In this document: piece after piece, positions 1 through 7,032 of the stretch
Position numbering within the stretch: position 1 is the first letter of the stretch
Layout: each line of letters starts with the position of its first letter
Assembly: GCA_046540835.1 (NCBI GenBank)
Contig: JBKHEL010000096.1
Location: 1 to 9,379, forward strand
Direction of reading: 5' to 3'
DNA: 9,379 nt
Origin: Coraliomargarita_B sp046540835
Lineage (GTDB): Bacteria; Verrucomicrobiota; Verrucomicrobiia; Opitutales; Coraliomargaritaceae
Translations under genes and position numbers: made by a program
The notes under the pieces: model-generated
What the model saw: only the letters and a program-made list of their open reading frames with translations
Database searches by the model: none
Told to the model about the DNA's origin: nothing

Positions 1-55
1 GCCATCCTCTTGCCATCAGCCCTTGTTATCGGTTAACGCCCTTAACTAAGTGCCA
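1..55. repeat. Truncated copy of MITE-like repeat (left end of window)
   Basis: These 55 bases are the exact reverse complement of 8174-8228; the match stops at base 56. The segment ends with TTAACTAAGTGC (42-53), the same 12-base terminus that closes the element at 8176-8349. It is therefore best read as the end of a second copy whose remainder lies left of the window. The two copies are in opposite orientation and enclose about 8.1 kb that includes the whole iron-uptake cluster. No coding sequence was recognised in it. Confidence 0.85.
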
Positions 56-159
56 GTCCCATTAGATCAGAAACGGAAGATTTACCGTTTTATCAGGCGG
101 ATGTCATCTGATGAAGGAAGGATAATAATGTGCCGAGGAGGGGAAGACCTGAAGGGGGC
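56..159. other. Intergenic stretch with small palindromes, no gene recognised
   Basis: No gene is recognised here. Two small inverted repeats are visible: AAACGG/CCGTTT (71-76 and 85-90, 8-base loop) and TCATC-T-GATGA (104-114). A short open frame that reads into two tandem stops near 109-114 could be the last codons of a destroyed gene, but it is too short to identify. Confidence 0.35.
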
Positions 160-188
160 TTGACAAAATGTCAATGTGTCACATTGTG
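160..188 (+). promoter_or_regulatory. Probable promoter and double-palindrome operator of the phd-like remnant
   Basis: TTGACA at 160-165 is a perfect -35 hexamer. About 17 bases downstream lies a weak -10 candidate (CATTGT, 182-187). Two perfect palindromes lie back to back: TTGACA-AAA-TGTCAA (160-174) and AATGTG-T-CACATT (173-185), ending 10 bases before the antitoxin start at 195. Phd/YefM-type antitoxins typically repress their own promoter by binding such tandem palindromes. The palindromes are seen directly; the operator role is inferred from this family behaviour. Confidence 0.55.
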
Positions 189-194
189 CACTCC

Positions 195-314
195 ATGGAG
201 AAGATTTCGATTCGTGATTTGCACATGCACACGGGGCGCTGGGTCCGACGTGCTGGAGCAGCGGCTGAGCCGGTGGTCATATCGGATCGCAATAAATTTA
301 AAGGACACCCATGA
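195..314 (+). pseudogene. Truncated Phd/YefM-type antitoxin (N-terminal part only)
   Basis: The frame starting at the ATG at 195 encodes 39 residues beginning MEKISIRDLHMHTGRWVRRA and continuing through a VVISDRNK motif before a TGA at 312-314. This matches the N-terminal DNA-binding half of Phd-family (prevent-host-death) antitoxins, where a residue pattern like SIRDLH...TGRWVR...VVTDRGKPVA is usual. Family members are normally around 70 to 90 residues. This copy loses similarity just after DRNK, where the usual P-V-A/R-L segment should follow, so the toxin-binding half is missing. No partner toxin (usually a PIN or RelE/Doc-like protein) is recognisable downstream; the next gene is on the other strand. 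It could be a real 39-residue repressor fragment, since the DNA-binding part and operator remain, but decay after a deletion is the simpler reading. Identification rests on motif recognition by eye. Confidence 0.6.
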
Positions 315-393
315 AATGCAGGCACTTTACAGCCAGACGGGTGGGTGTTTTAGCCCGAACCTCTCACTAGCCATCGACCGTGAGCTCGGGTTA

Positions 394-789
394 TCATGTG
401 CGGGCAGGATCTCGCGATGGTTCATCCCAAACTTCAAATGTCCCGGACTCCAAGTCTTTTTCCAGTAGTCGCAGATGTTTATGAAGTTGTTTTCGGAAAA
501 CGGAGTTTTTGATCGTGATGTTGGCACCCGCCGCGTCATTTTTATCACGATAAAAGAGTAGAAACAGTGTGTCCTCGGCGGTCGCCATCAAATGTACGAT
601 CCGACGTGCACCTTCAGCTGTTGTTGCATACACCTTTAGCAGCTTGGAACCTTTTGGGAGACCTTCGCCTTTGATCGGTGACGCCAATTCGATCATGCAC
701 GAACGCTTCAGCGGTTCGATGTGAAGGGGTGGAACCGAATCCTGGCCGAATTCTTGTGCGCAAATTGATTTTGCCACAACAAGGCGCAT
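394..789 (-). CDS. Probable RelE-like toxin of a type II toxin-antitoxin pair
   Basis: This 131-residue protein is encoded directly downstream of a RelB/DinJ-type antitoxin. I chose the ATG at 789 because it forms TGATG with the antitoxin stop, the classic coupled arrangement; an in-frame TTG at 810 would add seven residues inside the antitoxin gene. Visible features are a PKGSKLLKVYAT segment (about 46-56), an ARRIV strand (61-65), a hydrophobic LFLLFY strand followed by RDKND (75-85), a basic helix (about 99-111) and an acidic tail around DLESG. The pattern of a beta strand with an aromatic residue followed by charged residues fits small RelE/HigB-like folds, whose members cleave mRNA on the ribosome, but no catalytic residue set can be assigned with certainty. 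The length is somewhat above the usual 85 to 110 residues of RelE. The toxin role is inferred mainly from context. Confidence 0.6.
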   Translation of the reverse strand: MRLVVAKSICAQEFGQDSVPPLHIEPLKRSCMIELASPIKGEGLPKGSKLLKVYATTAEGARRIVHLMATAEDTLFLLFYRDKNDAAGANITIKNSVFRKQLHKHLRLLEKDLESGTFEVWDEPSRDPART

Positions 790-1034
790 CAGCGGCGGAC
801 TTTTTTCCAAGTTTGCACCACCTGATCCATTCGATGTTGGGTCTCCTGGTCAACCGGAACCGTTTCAACATCCAAAGCCTGTTCGGCTTCCAGTGCAAAA
901 GGGATGCTTCTGCTGTGGACGATCTTCTTGAGATACACGCGGATCGCGGTAGACATATCCATACCGATTTCCCCCAGCACCTGATCGGCTTCTTCCCGTA
1001 GATCGTTTGGTAGTCTGACTTGAAGTGTTTTCAT
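789..1034 (-). CDS. RelB/DinJ-family antitoxin
   Basis: This 81-residue protein is the antitoxin of a type II toxin-antitoxin module. The N-terminal half shows the ribbon-helix-helix pattern of RelB/DinJ proteins: a short strand (KTLQVRLP, 2-9), a helix with LREEADQVLGEIG (12-24), then MSTAIRVYLKKIV (27-39) and the hallmark IPFAL (44-48). The C-terminal acidic and amphipathic part (49-81) would wrap the toxin. Its stop codon overlaps the toxin ATG by one base (TGATG), so the two are translationally coupled. Antitoxins of this family usually repress their own promoter by binding palindromes through the N-terminal domain. A candidate promoter lies at 1060-1088. No strong Shine-Dalgarno sequence is visible before the ATG at 1034. 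The family assignment is firm; target genes and activity are unknown. Confidence 0.87.
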   Translation of the reverse strand: MKTLQVRLPNDLREEADQVLGEIGMDMSTAIRVYLKKIVHSRSIPFALEAEQALDVETVPVDQETQHRMDQVVQTWKKVRR

Positions 1035-1379
1035 TGCAATATTATTGAGTTAGTAATGATCTATCGCGAATATTGTATGACAAGTCAATTTTAAAAGGTG
1101 AAAAAATGAAAGGACAGCGATTATTTCGTCGCTTAAGACGGGGTTAAATAAGCGGGTTTTAAATCCAGGGACAGGAAAAAAACTGAAGCCCGTTGCTCCT
1201 GGGTAGCAGGAACCATTATAACCCTGAAAAAAGGGAATTAATTTCCAGTATTGCGATGATGATATCGCGTCGAATCAGTAAGCAAGTGCTTGAAGGGTTA
1301 AACCGCCAGGCGGCGGTGGCGTTGTTTAAACAAGCAAGCCAAGCGGGTGTTGCAAAGCCAAGCTCATAGCGGGTAGCCG
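1035..1379. other. Gene-poor stretch of about 345 bases
   Basis: Apart from the promoter of the antitoxin gene at the left, I recognise no gene here. Small structures are visible: a TCCTG/CAGGA hairpin (1197-1201 and 1207-1211), a perfect 12-base palindrome TTGTTTAAACAA (1322-1333) and a near repeat of AAGCCAAGC (around 1337-1345 and 1356-1363). A 37-residue open frame (1256-1369, plus) exists, but it has no recognisable motif and no clear ribosome binding site, so it is not called. No convincing rho-independent terminator for the AraC-type gene was found. Confidence 0.5.
1060..1088 (-). promoter_or_regulatory. Candidate promoter of the relB-like/toxin operon
   Basis: On the minus strand a TTGACT box (1088-1083) is followed 17 bases later by GATAGA (1065-1060), 26 bases before the antitoxin ATG. 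The -35 box is good and the -10 box is weak. The spacer contains the palindrome TCGCGA (1064-1069) and AATATT, which recurs at 1039-1044; either could take part in autorepression. This is inferred from sequence only. Confidence 0.4.
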
Positions 1380-2399
1380 TCAGCCATTTCTCTCACCCGA
1401 TGATAGAGCCGCCCGGCGGGTCGCGGCATGCAGGCACTGGTAGGCCTTGGGCAGCATGCCGAAGCGTTCATTGAAGCTGCGGGCGAAGTAGCTGGCGTTG
1501 CTGTAGCCCACCTCGCAGGCGATCTCGAGCACGGAGTCGTCCGAAGTTCGCAGGCGGCCCTCGGCGCGCCGCATGCGGCACTCTCGCAGGTAGCCAAAAA
1601 CTGTCTGCCCGTAAACCTGCTTGAAACCACGCTTGAGCTTGCACTCGTTTAGATGGAAACGTCGGCTCAGATCCTTCAGGGAGTGTTCCGCATCCAGATG
1701 GGTCTCAAGGTAAGCAGCCACCTCGCGCAGGCAGGACGCTTCGCGCTCGCTGCAGGCGGCTCTCTCTTCCGACCCCGCGCTAAACTCGGGGAGCAGAATC
1801 AACTCACCAATCCACTTCAGGCAGTGTACTTCGACAAAAAGCCGCTCCGAAAGTCCGCCCGTATTGCGCACCCCCATGACACGGGCGAGCTTGGCCAGCC
1901 GCTCCGAGGAGGGCCCGTGCCGGAAAAGCGGCTTCATCGATTGCGGACAACTCAGGCAGTGCAGGAGCGACTGCCCGGGCAACTCTGCCATGGCCACGAG
2001 GCTGCAGAAAACGCTGGCCGCGCAACGAACAATAGAAAAATCGCAGTTTTGACCGGATGCCACATGCACAGTCGCCTGATCTGCTGCAAGCAGGCACCAA
2101 TCCCCGGCCCGCAAGCACTGCATCCCTAAGTCGGGAAGGGAGAGCTTCAGCGTCCCTTCATTGATGGCCAACAAATGCACCGCCTCCGGGTCGAGATCGA
2201 CGGGATGGCGGCCCTTCGCCTGACCAGAGAGCCGCGAGGTCGCCAGCTCAATCCCCGGGCGCAGCGAGACACGCTCACCGCGCAACGCGATCGTCCTGCC
2301 TGCCCATTCGATGGGCACCGAGCGCTCAAATAGCACCCCGCTCTCATTGTCGGTGCAGCTGTAAACCTGACCCTGCGCAAATGATTCCGCCAAAGACAT
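1380..2399 (-). CDS. AraC-family transcriptional regulator, PchR/YbtA-like
   Basis: This is a cytoplasmic DNA-binding regulator, probably ligand-responsive. The C-terminal 100 residues form a typical AraC double helix-turn-helix: a LKDLSRRFHLNECKLKRGFK first unit, the linker VYGQTVFGYLRECRMRRAEGRL, then VLEIACEVGYSNASYFARSF and the end motif FGMLPKAY. The N-terminal ~200 residues are a divergent effector domain with a cupin-like strand pattern. The combination of 'KLKRGFKQVYGQTVFGYLRE' with this architecture is characteristic of PchR/YbtA-type regulators that control siderophore uptake and sense the ferric siderophore. The gene is divergent from a TonB-dependent receptor, which fits. I chose the ATG at 2399 (339 residues) with AGAAGAG just upstream. 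A GTG at 2459, preceded by GAAGG, would add 20 basic residues but would place the start inside the palindrome at 2444-2458. The ligand is unknown. Confidence 0.87.
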   Translation of the reverse strand: MSLAESFAQGQVYSCTDNESGVLFERSVPIEWAGRTIALRGERVSLRPGIELATSRLSGQAKGRHPVDLDPEAVHLLAINEGTLKLSLPDLGMQCLRAGDWCLLAADQATVHVASGQNCDFSIVRCAASVFCSLVAMAELPGQSLLHCLSCPQSMKPLFRHGPSSERLAKLARVMGVRNTGGLSERLFVEVHCLKWIGELILLPEFSAGSEERAACSEREASCLREVAAYLETHLDAEHSLKDLSRRFHLNECKLKRGFKQVYGQTVFGYLRECRMRRAEGRLRTSDDSVLEIACEVGYSNASYFARSFNERFGMLPKAYQCLHAATRRAALSSGERNG

Positions 2400-2443
2400 T
2401 AATCTCTTCTGAAGAGGCCTGAAGGCAATGGCAAGGTTTTTTT

Positions 2444-2458
2444 TGAGAACGGTTCTCA
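2444..2458. promoter_or_regulatory. Fur-box-like 7-1-7 palindrome in the divergent promoter region
   Basis: TGAGAAC-G-GTTCTCA is a perfect 15-base palindrome with a one-base centre. It shares the 7-1-7 layout of the Fur core (TGATAAT-n-ATTATCA) and is very close to natural variants of the TGAGAAT-n-ATTCTCA type. It lies 45 bases before the ATG of the AraC-type gene and 91 bases before the receptor ATG, so it could repress both. The alternative is a binding site for the AraC-type regulator, but those proteins usually bind direct repeats. The palindrome is seen directly; Fur binding is an inference. Confidence 0.5.
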
Positions 2459-2549
2459 CAAAAGCCTTCAGCGCCGAATCCGCCTGGGACTATTTTTATT
2501 CCGTGCGCAAGTAGAATCCAGCTTGGTGAATTCGCTAGGATAGTAGGCC

Positions 2550-4643
2550 ATGAAGACAACCTATAGATCAAAAGGCGCTTTGACAGCGCTGCTGACCACC
2601 TTGCTCGTTCAGCCCGTCGCCAGCTGGGGCCAATCCGTCCCCGAAGCGGAGCGAAGCGTCGATCTCGAAGAGGCCCGCCTGCAAGGCCAACCGGAAGCGG
2701 CTCCCACGCTAGGAGCCTACGATTTTGATGTTCACGAGATTCCGGCGGATCACCTCGAAAAGTGGCAGGCGGTCGACCTGTCGGATGTGTTCCGCACGAC
2801 CCCATCTGTCCGGGTCGGCGGTGGATCCTCCGCCGCCGAAACGCTCTACATTCGGGGCCTCGAAGACAAGCTGGCCAACGTCTCCATCGATGGAGCCACG
2901 CAGGCGGGCTATATCAACCACCACCAGGGGCAAATCCAAATCGAGCCGATGCTGCTGCGCGCGGTCGAGGTCGAACCGGGTGTCGGTCCGGCTACGATGG
3001 GTCCGGGTGCGCTGGGCGGCGGGGTGCGTTTTGAGACCAAACAGGCAGACGACTTTCTCCGTGACGGGGAGGGCTACGGTGCCTTCGGCATCGGCCACTA
3101 CTCGAGCGTCGACGACGGATTCGGAGGCACACTGGCTGGCTTCGGCCGCGAGGGTGAGTTCAGCTTTCTCGCTGCACTGACCTACCGCGACGTGGAAAAC
3201 TACGAAGACGGCAACGGCGACGAGGTGCCCTACACCGCCCACGAGGAGTGGCACCTCCTGCTCAACGGCACTTACTCTTTCGCCGACATCCATGAACTGA
3301 GCGCCCAGCTCAACCTGGCCCGCGACGAGGGTGACTTCCGCCACCGCCCCAACTTCACGGAAATCTTTCCCCACCCGATCGCTTCGAACAAGCCGGTCTT
3401 TATCGAGACCCGGCGCAACACCTTCTCGCTCGGCTATGCGGTGAATCCGGAGAGCAATGACTGGATCGATTTCGCCGCCAAGGCCTATTTCACGGAATTT
3501 ATCAATGATCGGGATTCGCTCTTCGATGCCCAGCACAGCTTCCCGCCGCCGGCGATCACCGGCCTGGTGCCCGACCGTGAGCACCAATACACCAGTAGCT
3601 ACGAAAGTCTCGGTATCGACCTGACGAATACAGCCCGGATCGAAGCCGGCCTGTCGCACGAGCTGGTCTTCGGCGCCAACTTCCGCTTCGATACCTCGCG
3701 ATTTGAAGGCAGCGGCAATGCTGTCGACGGCTTCACCGAGCTTTTTGGATCCCCTCGGACCTACGACGACGTGCCCGACGAGTCCCTCGATATTTTCGGC
3801 CTTTTCGTCCAGGACAGCGTCCGGCTCTCCGAGCAGCTGGAGTTGTCGGCCGGCGCACGCATCGACCGCTACGACTATGAGGACTACGAGGGTCGGCGAT
3901 TTAAGGATACCGGCTTCAGCCCCAACCTGCAGCTGGACTATGCGCTGAGTGAGCCCTGGACCTTCCGCGCCGGCTACGCCCGGGTCTTCCGCGGCGTCGT
4001 TCCGCATGAGACCCAGGCCATCGGCGAACTGTCCACGCCCCGGAGTAACGCGCCTGACCTGGATCCGGAAACTGCGGATAAATGGGAGGCCGGGCTCAGC
4101 TACGACGACGGCCAGCTCTTTGCCTCGGCGACCGTGTTCCGAACCCGTATCGATGATGTGATCACCAACAGCGGCAACACCCGCGAGAACGCCGGCGAGT
4201 TGGAGACCGAGGGCTACGAAGCCCGCCTCGGCTTCCGCTACGAGGCCTTCACCGCCGCGCTGGGCGTGAGCTATGCCGAGCCGGAACTGAACGGCGCTCT
4301 GGTGGCCGATACAGCCCTTGGCCTCGGCACGGCCTACGGTCGGCGCTGGACACTGGACCTGCGCTACGATTTCCGCGAAACCGACCTGCAAGTGGGCTGG
4401 TTCAGCGAATACGTGGAAGAACTCGACGAGATCCAGCCCGCCAAAGCGAGCTACGACACCCACTCCGTCTACCTGCGCTGGCAACCGGCCGGGGACCTGC
4501 TTGTCGATTTCACCATCAGCAATATCTTTGACGAAGCCTATCTCGACCACACGACGACGGGATTCAACTCAAACCTGAACCGTGTTGTTGGCCTTCCCGC
4601 CGCCGGACGCGATTTCCGGCTCTCGGTCTCCCGCCAGTTTTGA
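2550..4643 (+). CDS. TonB-dependent outer-membrane receptor, probable ferric-siderophore type
   Basis: This 697-residue protein would carry a chelated metal across the outer membrane using energy from TonB-ExbBD. Residues 1-27 look like a Sec signal peptide (basic start, hydrophobic LTALLTTLLV, cleavage near WGQ). A possible TonB box lies near TLGAYDFDV (53-61). The plug domain follows (about 65-165), with PSVRVGG, LYIRGL, VSIDGA, VEVEPG and GALGGGVRF, all in the usual order. The rest is a 22-strand-type barrel rich in alternating aromatic residues, with late motifs FSPNLQLDY, GYARVFRG, PETADKWEAGL and ISNIFDEAYLDH, and a terminal Phe (SVSRQF) as expected for BAM recognition. The length is normal for the family. 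AGGA nine bases before the ATG serves as ribosome binding site. The gene is divergent from the AraC-type regulator and precedes a metal-chelate ABC importer, so ferric siderophore is the likeliest substrate; cobalamin or haem cannot be ruled out by sequence alone. Confidence 0.93.
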   Translation: MKTTYRSKGALTALLTTLLVQPVASWGQSVPEAERSVDLEEARLQGQPEAAPTLGAYDFDVHEIPADHLEKWQAVDLSDVFRTTPSVRVGGGSSAAETLYIRGLEDKLANVSIDGATQAGYINHHQGQIQIEPMLLRAVEVEPGVGPATMGPGALGGGVRFETKQADDFLRDGEGYGAFGIGHYSSVDDGFGGTLAGFGREGEFSFLAALTYRDVENYEDGNGDEVPYTAHEEWHLLLNGTYSFADIHELSAQLNLARDEGDFRHRPNFTEIFPHPIASNKPVFIETRRNTFSLGYAVNPESNDWIDFAAKAYFTEFINDRDSLFDAQHSFPPPAITGLVPDREHQYTSSYESLGIDLTNTARIEAGLSHELVFGANFRFDTSRFEGSGNAVDGFTELFGSPRTYDDVPDESLDIFGLFVQDSVRLSEQLELSAGARIDRYDYEDYEGRRFKDTGFSPNLQLDYALSEPWTFRAGYARVFRGVVPHETQAIGELSTPRSNAPDLDPETADKWEAGLSYDDGQLFASATVFRTRIDDVITNSGNTRENAGELETEGYEARLGFRYEAFTAALGVSYAEPELNGALVADTALGLGTAYGRRWTLDLRYDFRETDLQVGWFSEYVEELDEIQPAKASYDTHSVYLRWQPAGDLLVDFTISNIFDEAYLDHTTTGFNSNLNRVVGLPAAGRDFRLSVSRQF

Positions 4644-4846
4644 GTGTGACAGTGCTAAGATGATGATTTGAACCGTTAATAGACGTTAATTAACACGAAT
4701 AAATGAGGGCGGGTCTCCGTTTCCGTGCCTTTCGGGAGGAAGTCGATTAACCCTAAGCCAGTCCATTTGAAAAAGTCCGTCATCTTCATCCCAATCAACG
4801 TCCATTATCGTTCATTGATGGTTCCTCTGATTTTCAAAACAAACTC
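4644..4846 (+). promoter_or_regulatory. Receptor-importer intergenic region with direct repeat and palindrome
   Basis: This 203-base gap separates the receptor from the ABC importer operon and probably holds a promoter for the latter. CGTTAAT occurs at 4674-4680 and again at 4684-4690, exactly ten bases apart, and the second copy is part of the perfect palindrome GTTAATTAAC (4685-4694). Direct repeats one helical turn apart suit an AraC-type activator. No strong intrinsic terminator or recognisable cobalamin riboswitch is present. No clear -35/-10 pair could be chosen. Confidence 0.35.
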
Positions 4847-5986
4847 ATGCGAAGCGTCTCGCTTATTCTTCTAACTATTCTTCTCTGCCTGAACCCGCGC
4901 GCTCAGGCCGAAATTCGTGTGACCGACCTGCGGGGCAAAGAGATCGTCCTCGCGCAACCCGCCCAGCGAATTATCCTGGGCGAGGGGCGTTTCCTCGCCG
5001 CGCTTGGGGTGCTGGACGACGCGCCGCTGGGCCGGGTGGCCGGGATGATGGGTGAATTCAAACGCTACGATCCGGACAGCTTTGCCCAGTGGGCAGCGCA
5101 CTTCCCGGAACTGCCCGAAGTCCCGCTCATCGGCGCAGCGAGCGCCGACACGGTGAGCCTGGAGAAGATCATCAGCTTGCGTCCTGATTTGGCAGTCTTC
5201 GGGCTCAGCGGACACGGGCCCACGGCGGAAGCGGAGCGTGTGCTGCAGGTGCTGGAAAAAGCCGGCATCCCGGTCGCCTGTATCGATTTCCGGGACCAGC
5301 CCATCCGCAACACGCCCCGGAGTATTCGAGTCCTCGGGGCATTGCTCGGGCAGAGCGAGCGCGCAGAGGCTTTTGCACAATTTTACGAAGAGGCGCTGGC
5401 TGAGGTCCTGGAGCCCCTCGCAGCGGCGGAAGTCGATGCACCCTCGGTTTTTCTTCACTCCCATGTCGGCCTCAGTGATGGCGAATGGCGCAGCATGGGC
5501 GACGCCCTGATGGGCCGTTTCATCTCCACCGCCGGGGGCGATAATATCGCCACCTCCATCCTGCCCGGCCCGGCCGGCACAATCAGCTCGGAATTTCTCT
5601 TCAGCCATCAGCCCGACCTCTACATCGGCACCTCCATCGGGGCTGCGGCCTACCGCGAGCGATTCCCCGCGCGCATCATCCTCGGTGCAGGCGTCTCCCC
5701 GGCGATGGCACAGGCCTCTTTTCGCCGGGCCACCGAGGGGAAGCGGGTCGGGCAGCTGCAGGCCGTCCGCGAGGGCCGGGCCTTCGCCATCTGGCACCAC
5801 TTTTACAACAGCCCGTTAAACATCGCCGCCGTCCAGGCGATCGCCAAATGGTTGCATCCAGAGCTCTTCGCCGAACTCGATCCGGAGGCCACGCTGGCCG
5901 AACTCTTTGAGCGCTTCCAGCCCGTCGACCTCGATGGCACCTACTGGATACAACTGAGTGTAACGGAGGAAACACCCGCACCTTGA
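4847..5986 (+). CDS. Periplasmic metal-chelate (ferric-siderophore) binding protein of an ABC importer
   Basis: This 379-residue protein would bind the imported chelate in the periplasm and deliver it to the FecCD-type permease encoded next. Residues 1-21 are a signal peptide ending RAQA, with cleavage before Glu22; no lipobox is seen, so it is probably soluble. The mature part opens with a short strand and PAQRIILGEGRFLAALGVL, the standard entry of the FepB/BtuF/FhuD (periplasmic binding protein type III) fold. ISLRPDLAVFG follows near residue 109, and then a long helix linker typical of this fold. It is longer than many family members (about 300-330 residues), mostly at the C terminus. No Shine-Dalgarno sequence is obvious before the ATG at 4847. 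Its stop overlaps the start of the permease gene by four bases. Metal-chelate uptake is well supported; the exact ligand is unknown. Confidence 0.88.
   Translation: MRSVSLILLTILLCLNPRAQAEIRVTDLRGKEIVLAQPAQRIILGEGRFLAALGVLDDAPLGRVAGMMGEFKRYDPDSFAQWAAHFPELPEVPLIGAASADTVSLEKIISLRPDLAVFGLSGHGPTAEAERVLQVLEKAGIPVACIDFRDQPIRNTPRSIRVLGALLGQSERAEAFAQFYEEALAEVLEPLAAAEVDAPSVFLHSHVGLSDGEWRSMGDALMGRFISTAGGDNIATSILPGPAGTISSEFLFSHQPDLYIGTSIGAAAYRERFPARIILGAGVSPAMAQASFRRATEGKRVGQLQAVREGRAFAIWHHFYNSPLNIAAVQAIAKWLHPELFAELDPEATLAELFERFQPVDLDGTYWIQLSVTEETPAP
5965..5970 (+). promoter_or_regulatory. Ribosome binding site deciding a TTG start for the permease gene
   Basis: GGAGGA lies 12 bases before the TTG at 5983, inside the 3' end of the binding-protein gene. 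It supports the unusual TTG start, which also produces the four-base TTGA overlap with the upstream stop codon. Confidence 0.55.
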
Positions 5987-7032
5987 ACGAATCCGATCAA
6001 TCCCTCGACTGCCGCTACCGGCGCATCGTCCGGCGCCGCTTCGGCTGGCTGGCCCTGCTCCTGGGTGTCGTTCTGACCTGCCTGCTGACCGACCTCTGTG
6101 TGGGTCCGTCCGGGATGCAGCCGGGCGAGGTGCTTGCGGGAATTTTTAACCGCGAGGCCCTGCCACCCGCTGCGCGCATCATCCTCTGGGAGATTCGCCT
6201 CCCCTACGCCCTCATGGCGATCTGCGTCGGCCTTTCGCTGGGGCTGGCCGGGGCGCAGATGCAGACCGTGCTGGATAATCCCCTGGCCAGCCCCTACACC
6301 CTCGGGCTCGCCTCGGCGGCCACGCTGGGTGCTTCGCTGGCCATCGCTTTCCGCTTCAATCCCTTCGGACTTCCCGATGCTTACGTGCTGCCCGCCAGCG
6401 CCTTCGTCTTCGCCTTTGCCTGCACCTGGTTCGTCCAGTGGTTCGGTCGGCGGCTCGGCGGCGGGGCCAGCCCGCTCATCCTCCTGGGCGTCGCCATGCT
6501 CTTTCTCTGCAACGCGCTCATCGCGCTGATTCAGTTCACCGCAGAGGCGAATGCCGTGCAGGAGATCGTCTTCTGGACGATGGGGAGCCTGGCGCGTTCG
6601 GACTGGTCCAAGGTGGGCTGCGTCGCCCTCGTTTTTGCCCTGCTCTTCCCCCTTGCCATGCGCCGGGCCTGGGTCTTCAGCCTCCTCAAAGCGGGCGAGG
6701 ACCAGGCCCGCGCGGCCGGTGCGCCGATCGAGCGCCTGCGCATCACCACCCTGCTGGCAGTCAGCATACTCGCCGCCGTGGCCGTGGCCTTCGTCGGTTC
6801 GGTCGGCTTCATCGGGCTGGTCGGCCCGCACATCGCACGGCTTGCCTTCGGCGAGGACCACCGCTTCTACCTGCCGGGGGCCGCCCTCGCCGGTGCGCTT
6901 ATCCTCTCGCTCGCGTCCATCGCCAGCAAGACCCTCGTCCCCGGCGTGATTCTGCCCATCGGCATCGTCACCGCGCTGGTTGGTATTCCCCTTTTCGTCG
7001 CTCTTGTCTTCACTCAGAGGAGGTTTCTCTAA
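5983..7032 (+). CDS. FecCD/BtuC-type ABC transporter permease
   Basis: This 349-residue inner-membrane protein is the transmembrane subunit of the chelate importer and would work as a homodimer. It is almost entirely hydrophobic helices after a basic cytoplasmic N terminus (RYRRIVRRRFGW, 11-22). Family signatures are in order: a first helix near 23-40, IRLPYALMAICVGLSLGLAG (71-90), then MQTVLDNPLASPYTLGL (93-109), and GFIGLVGPHIARL (275-287), the region that contacts the ATPase. The final helices carry SKTLVPGVILPIGIVTALVG, also diagnostic for the family. The length matches typical FecCD proteins (about 330-350). It starts with TTG, overlapping the previous stop by four bases, and ends immediately before the ATPase ATG. 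Function is confident; substrate is inferred from neighbours. Confidence 0.93.
   Translation: MNESDQSLDCRYRRIVRRRFGWLALLLGVVLTCLLTDLCVGPSGMQPGEVLAGIFNREALPPAARIILWEIRLPYALMAICVGLSLGLAGAQMQTVLDNPLASPYTLGLASAATLGASLAIAFRFNPFGLPDAYVLPASAFVFAFACTWFVQWFGRRLGGGASPLILLGVAMLFLCNALIALIQFTAEANAVQEIVFWTMGSLARSDWSKVGCVALVFALLFPLAMRRAWVFSLLKAGEDQARAAGAPIERLRITTLLAVSILAAVAVAFVGSVGFIGLVGPHIARLAFGEDHRFYLPGAALAGALILSLASIASKTLVPGVILPIGIVTALVGIPLFVALVFTQRRFL
7018..7023 (+). promoter_or_regulatory. Ribosome binding site of the ATPase gene
   Basis: A perfect AGGAGG lies nine bases before the ATG at 7033, within the last codons of the permease gene. It fixes the ATPase start at the base immediately after the permease stop. 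Confidence 0.75.

Noticed and set aside
130..468. Open frame of 112 codons on the plus strand near the left edge
   Set aside because: It starts with GTG without a ribosome binding site and overlaps both the Phd-like frame and the 3' end of the toxin gene; it shows no recognisable motif.
1256..1369. Small open frame of 37 residues (plus strand)
   Set aside because: No Shine-Dalgarno sequence, no recognisable motif, and nothing nearby that would support a small protein there.
2709..4550. Very long open frame (613 codons) antisense to the TonB-dependent receptor
   Set aside because: It mirrors the codon structure of a GC-rich gene. It shows Val/Ala/Gly-rich low-information sequence, and the receptor on the other strand has clear family motifs.
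4644..4846. Cobalamin riboswitch in the receptor-importer gap, considered because such importers may carry B12
   Set aside because: The conserved riboswitch core elements could not be found, so a B12-specific reading has no support.
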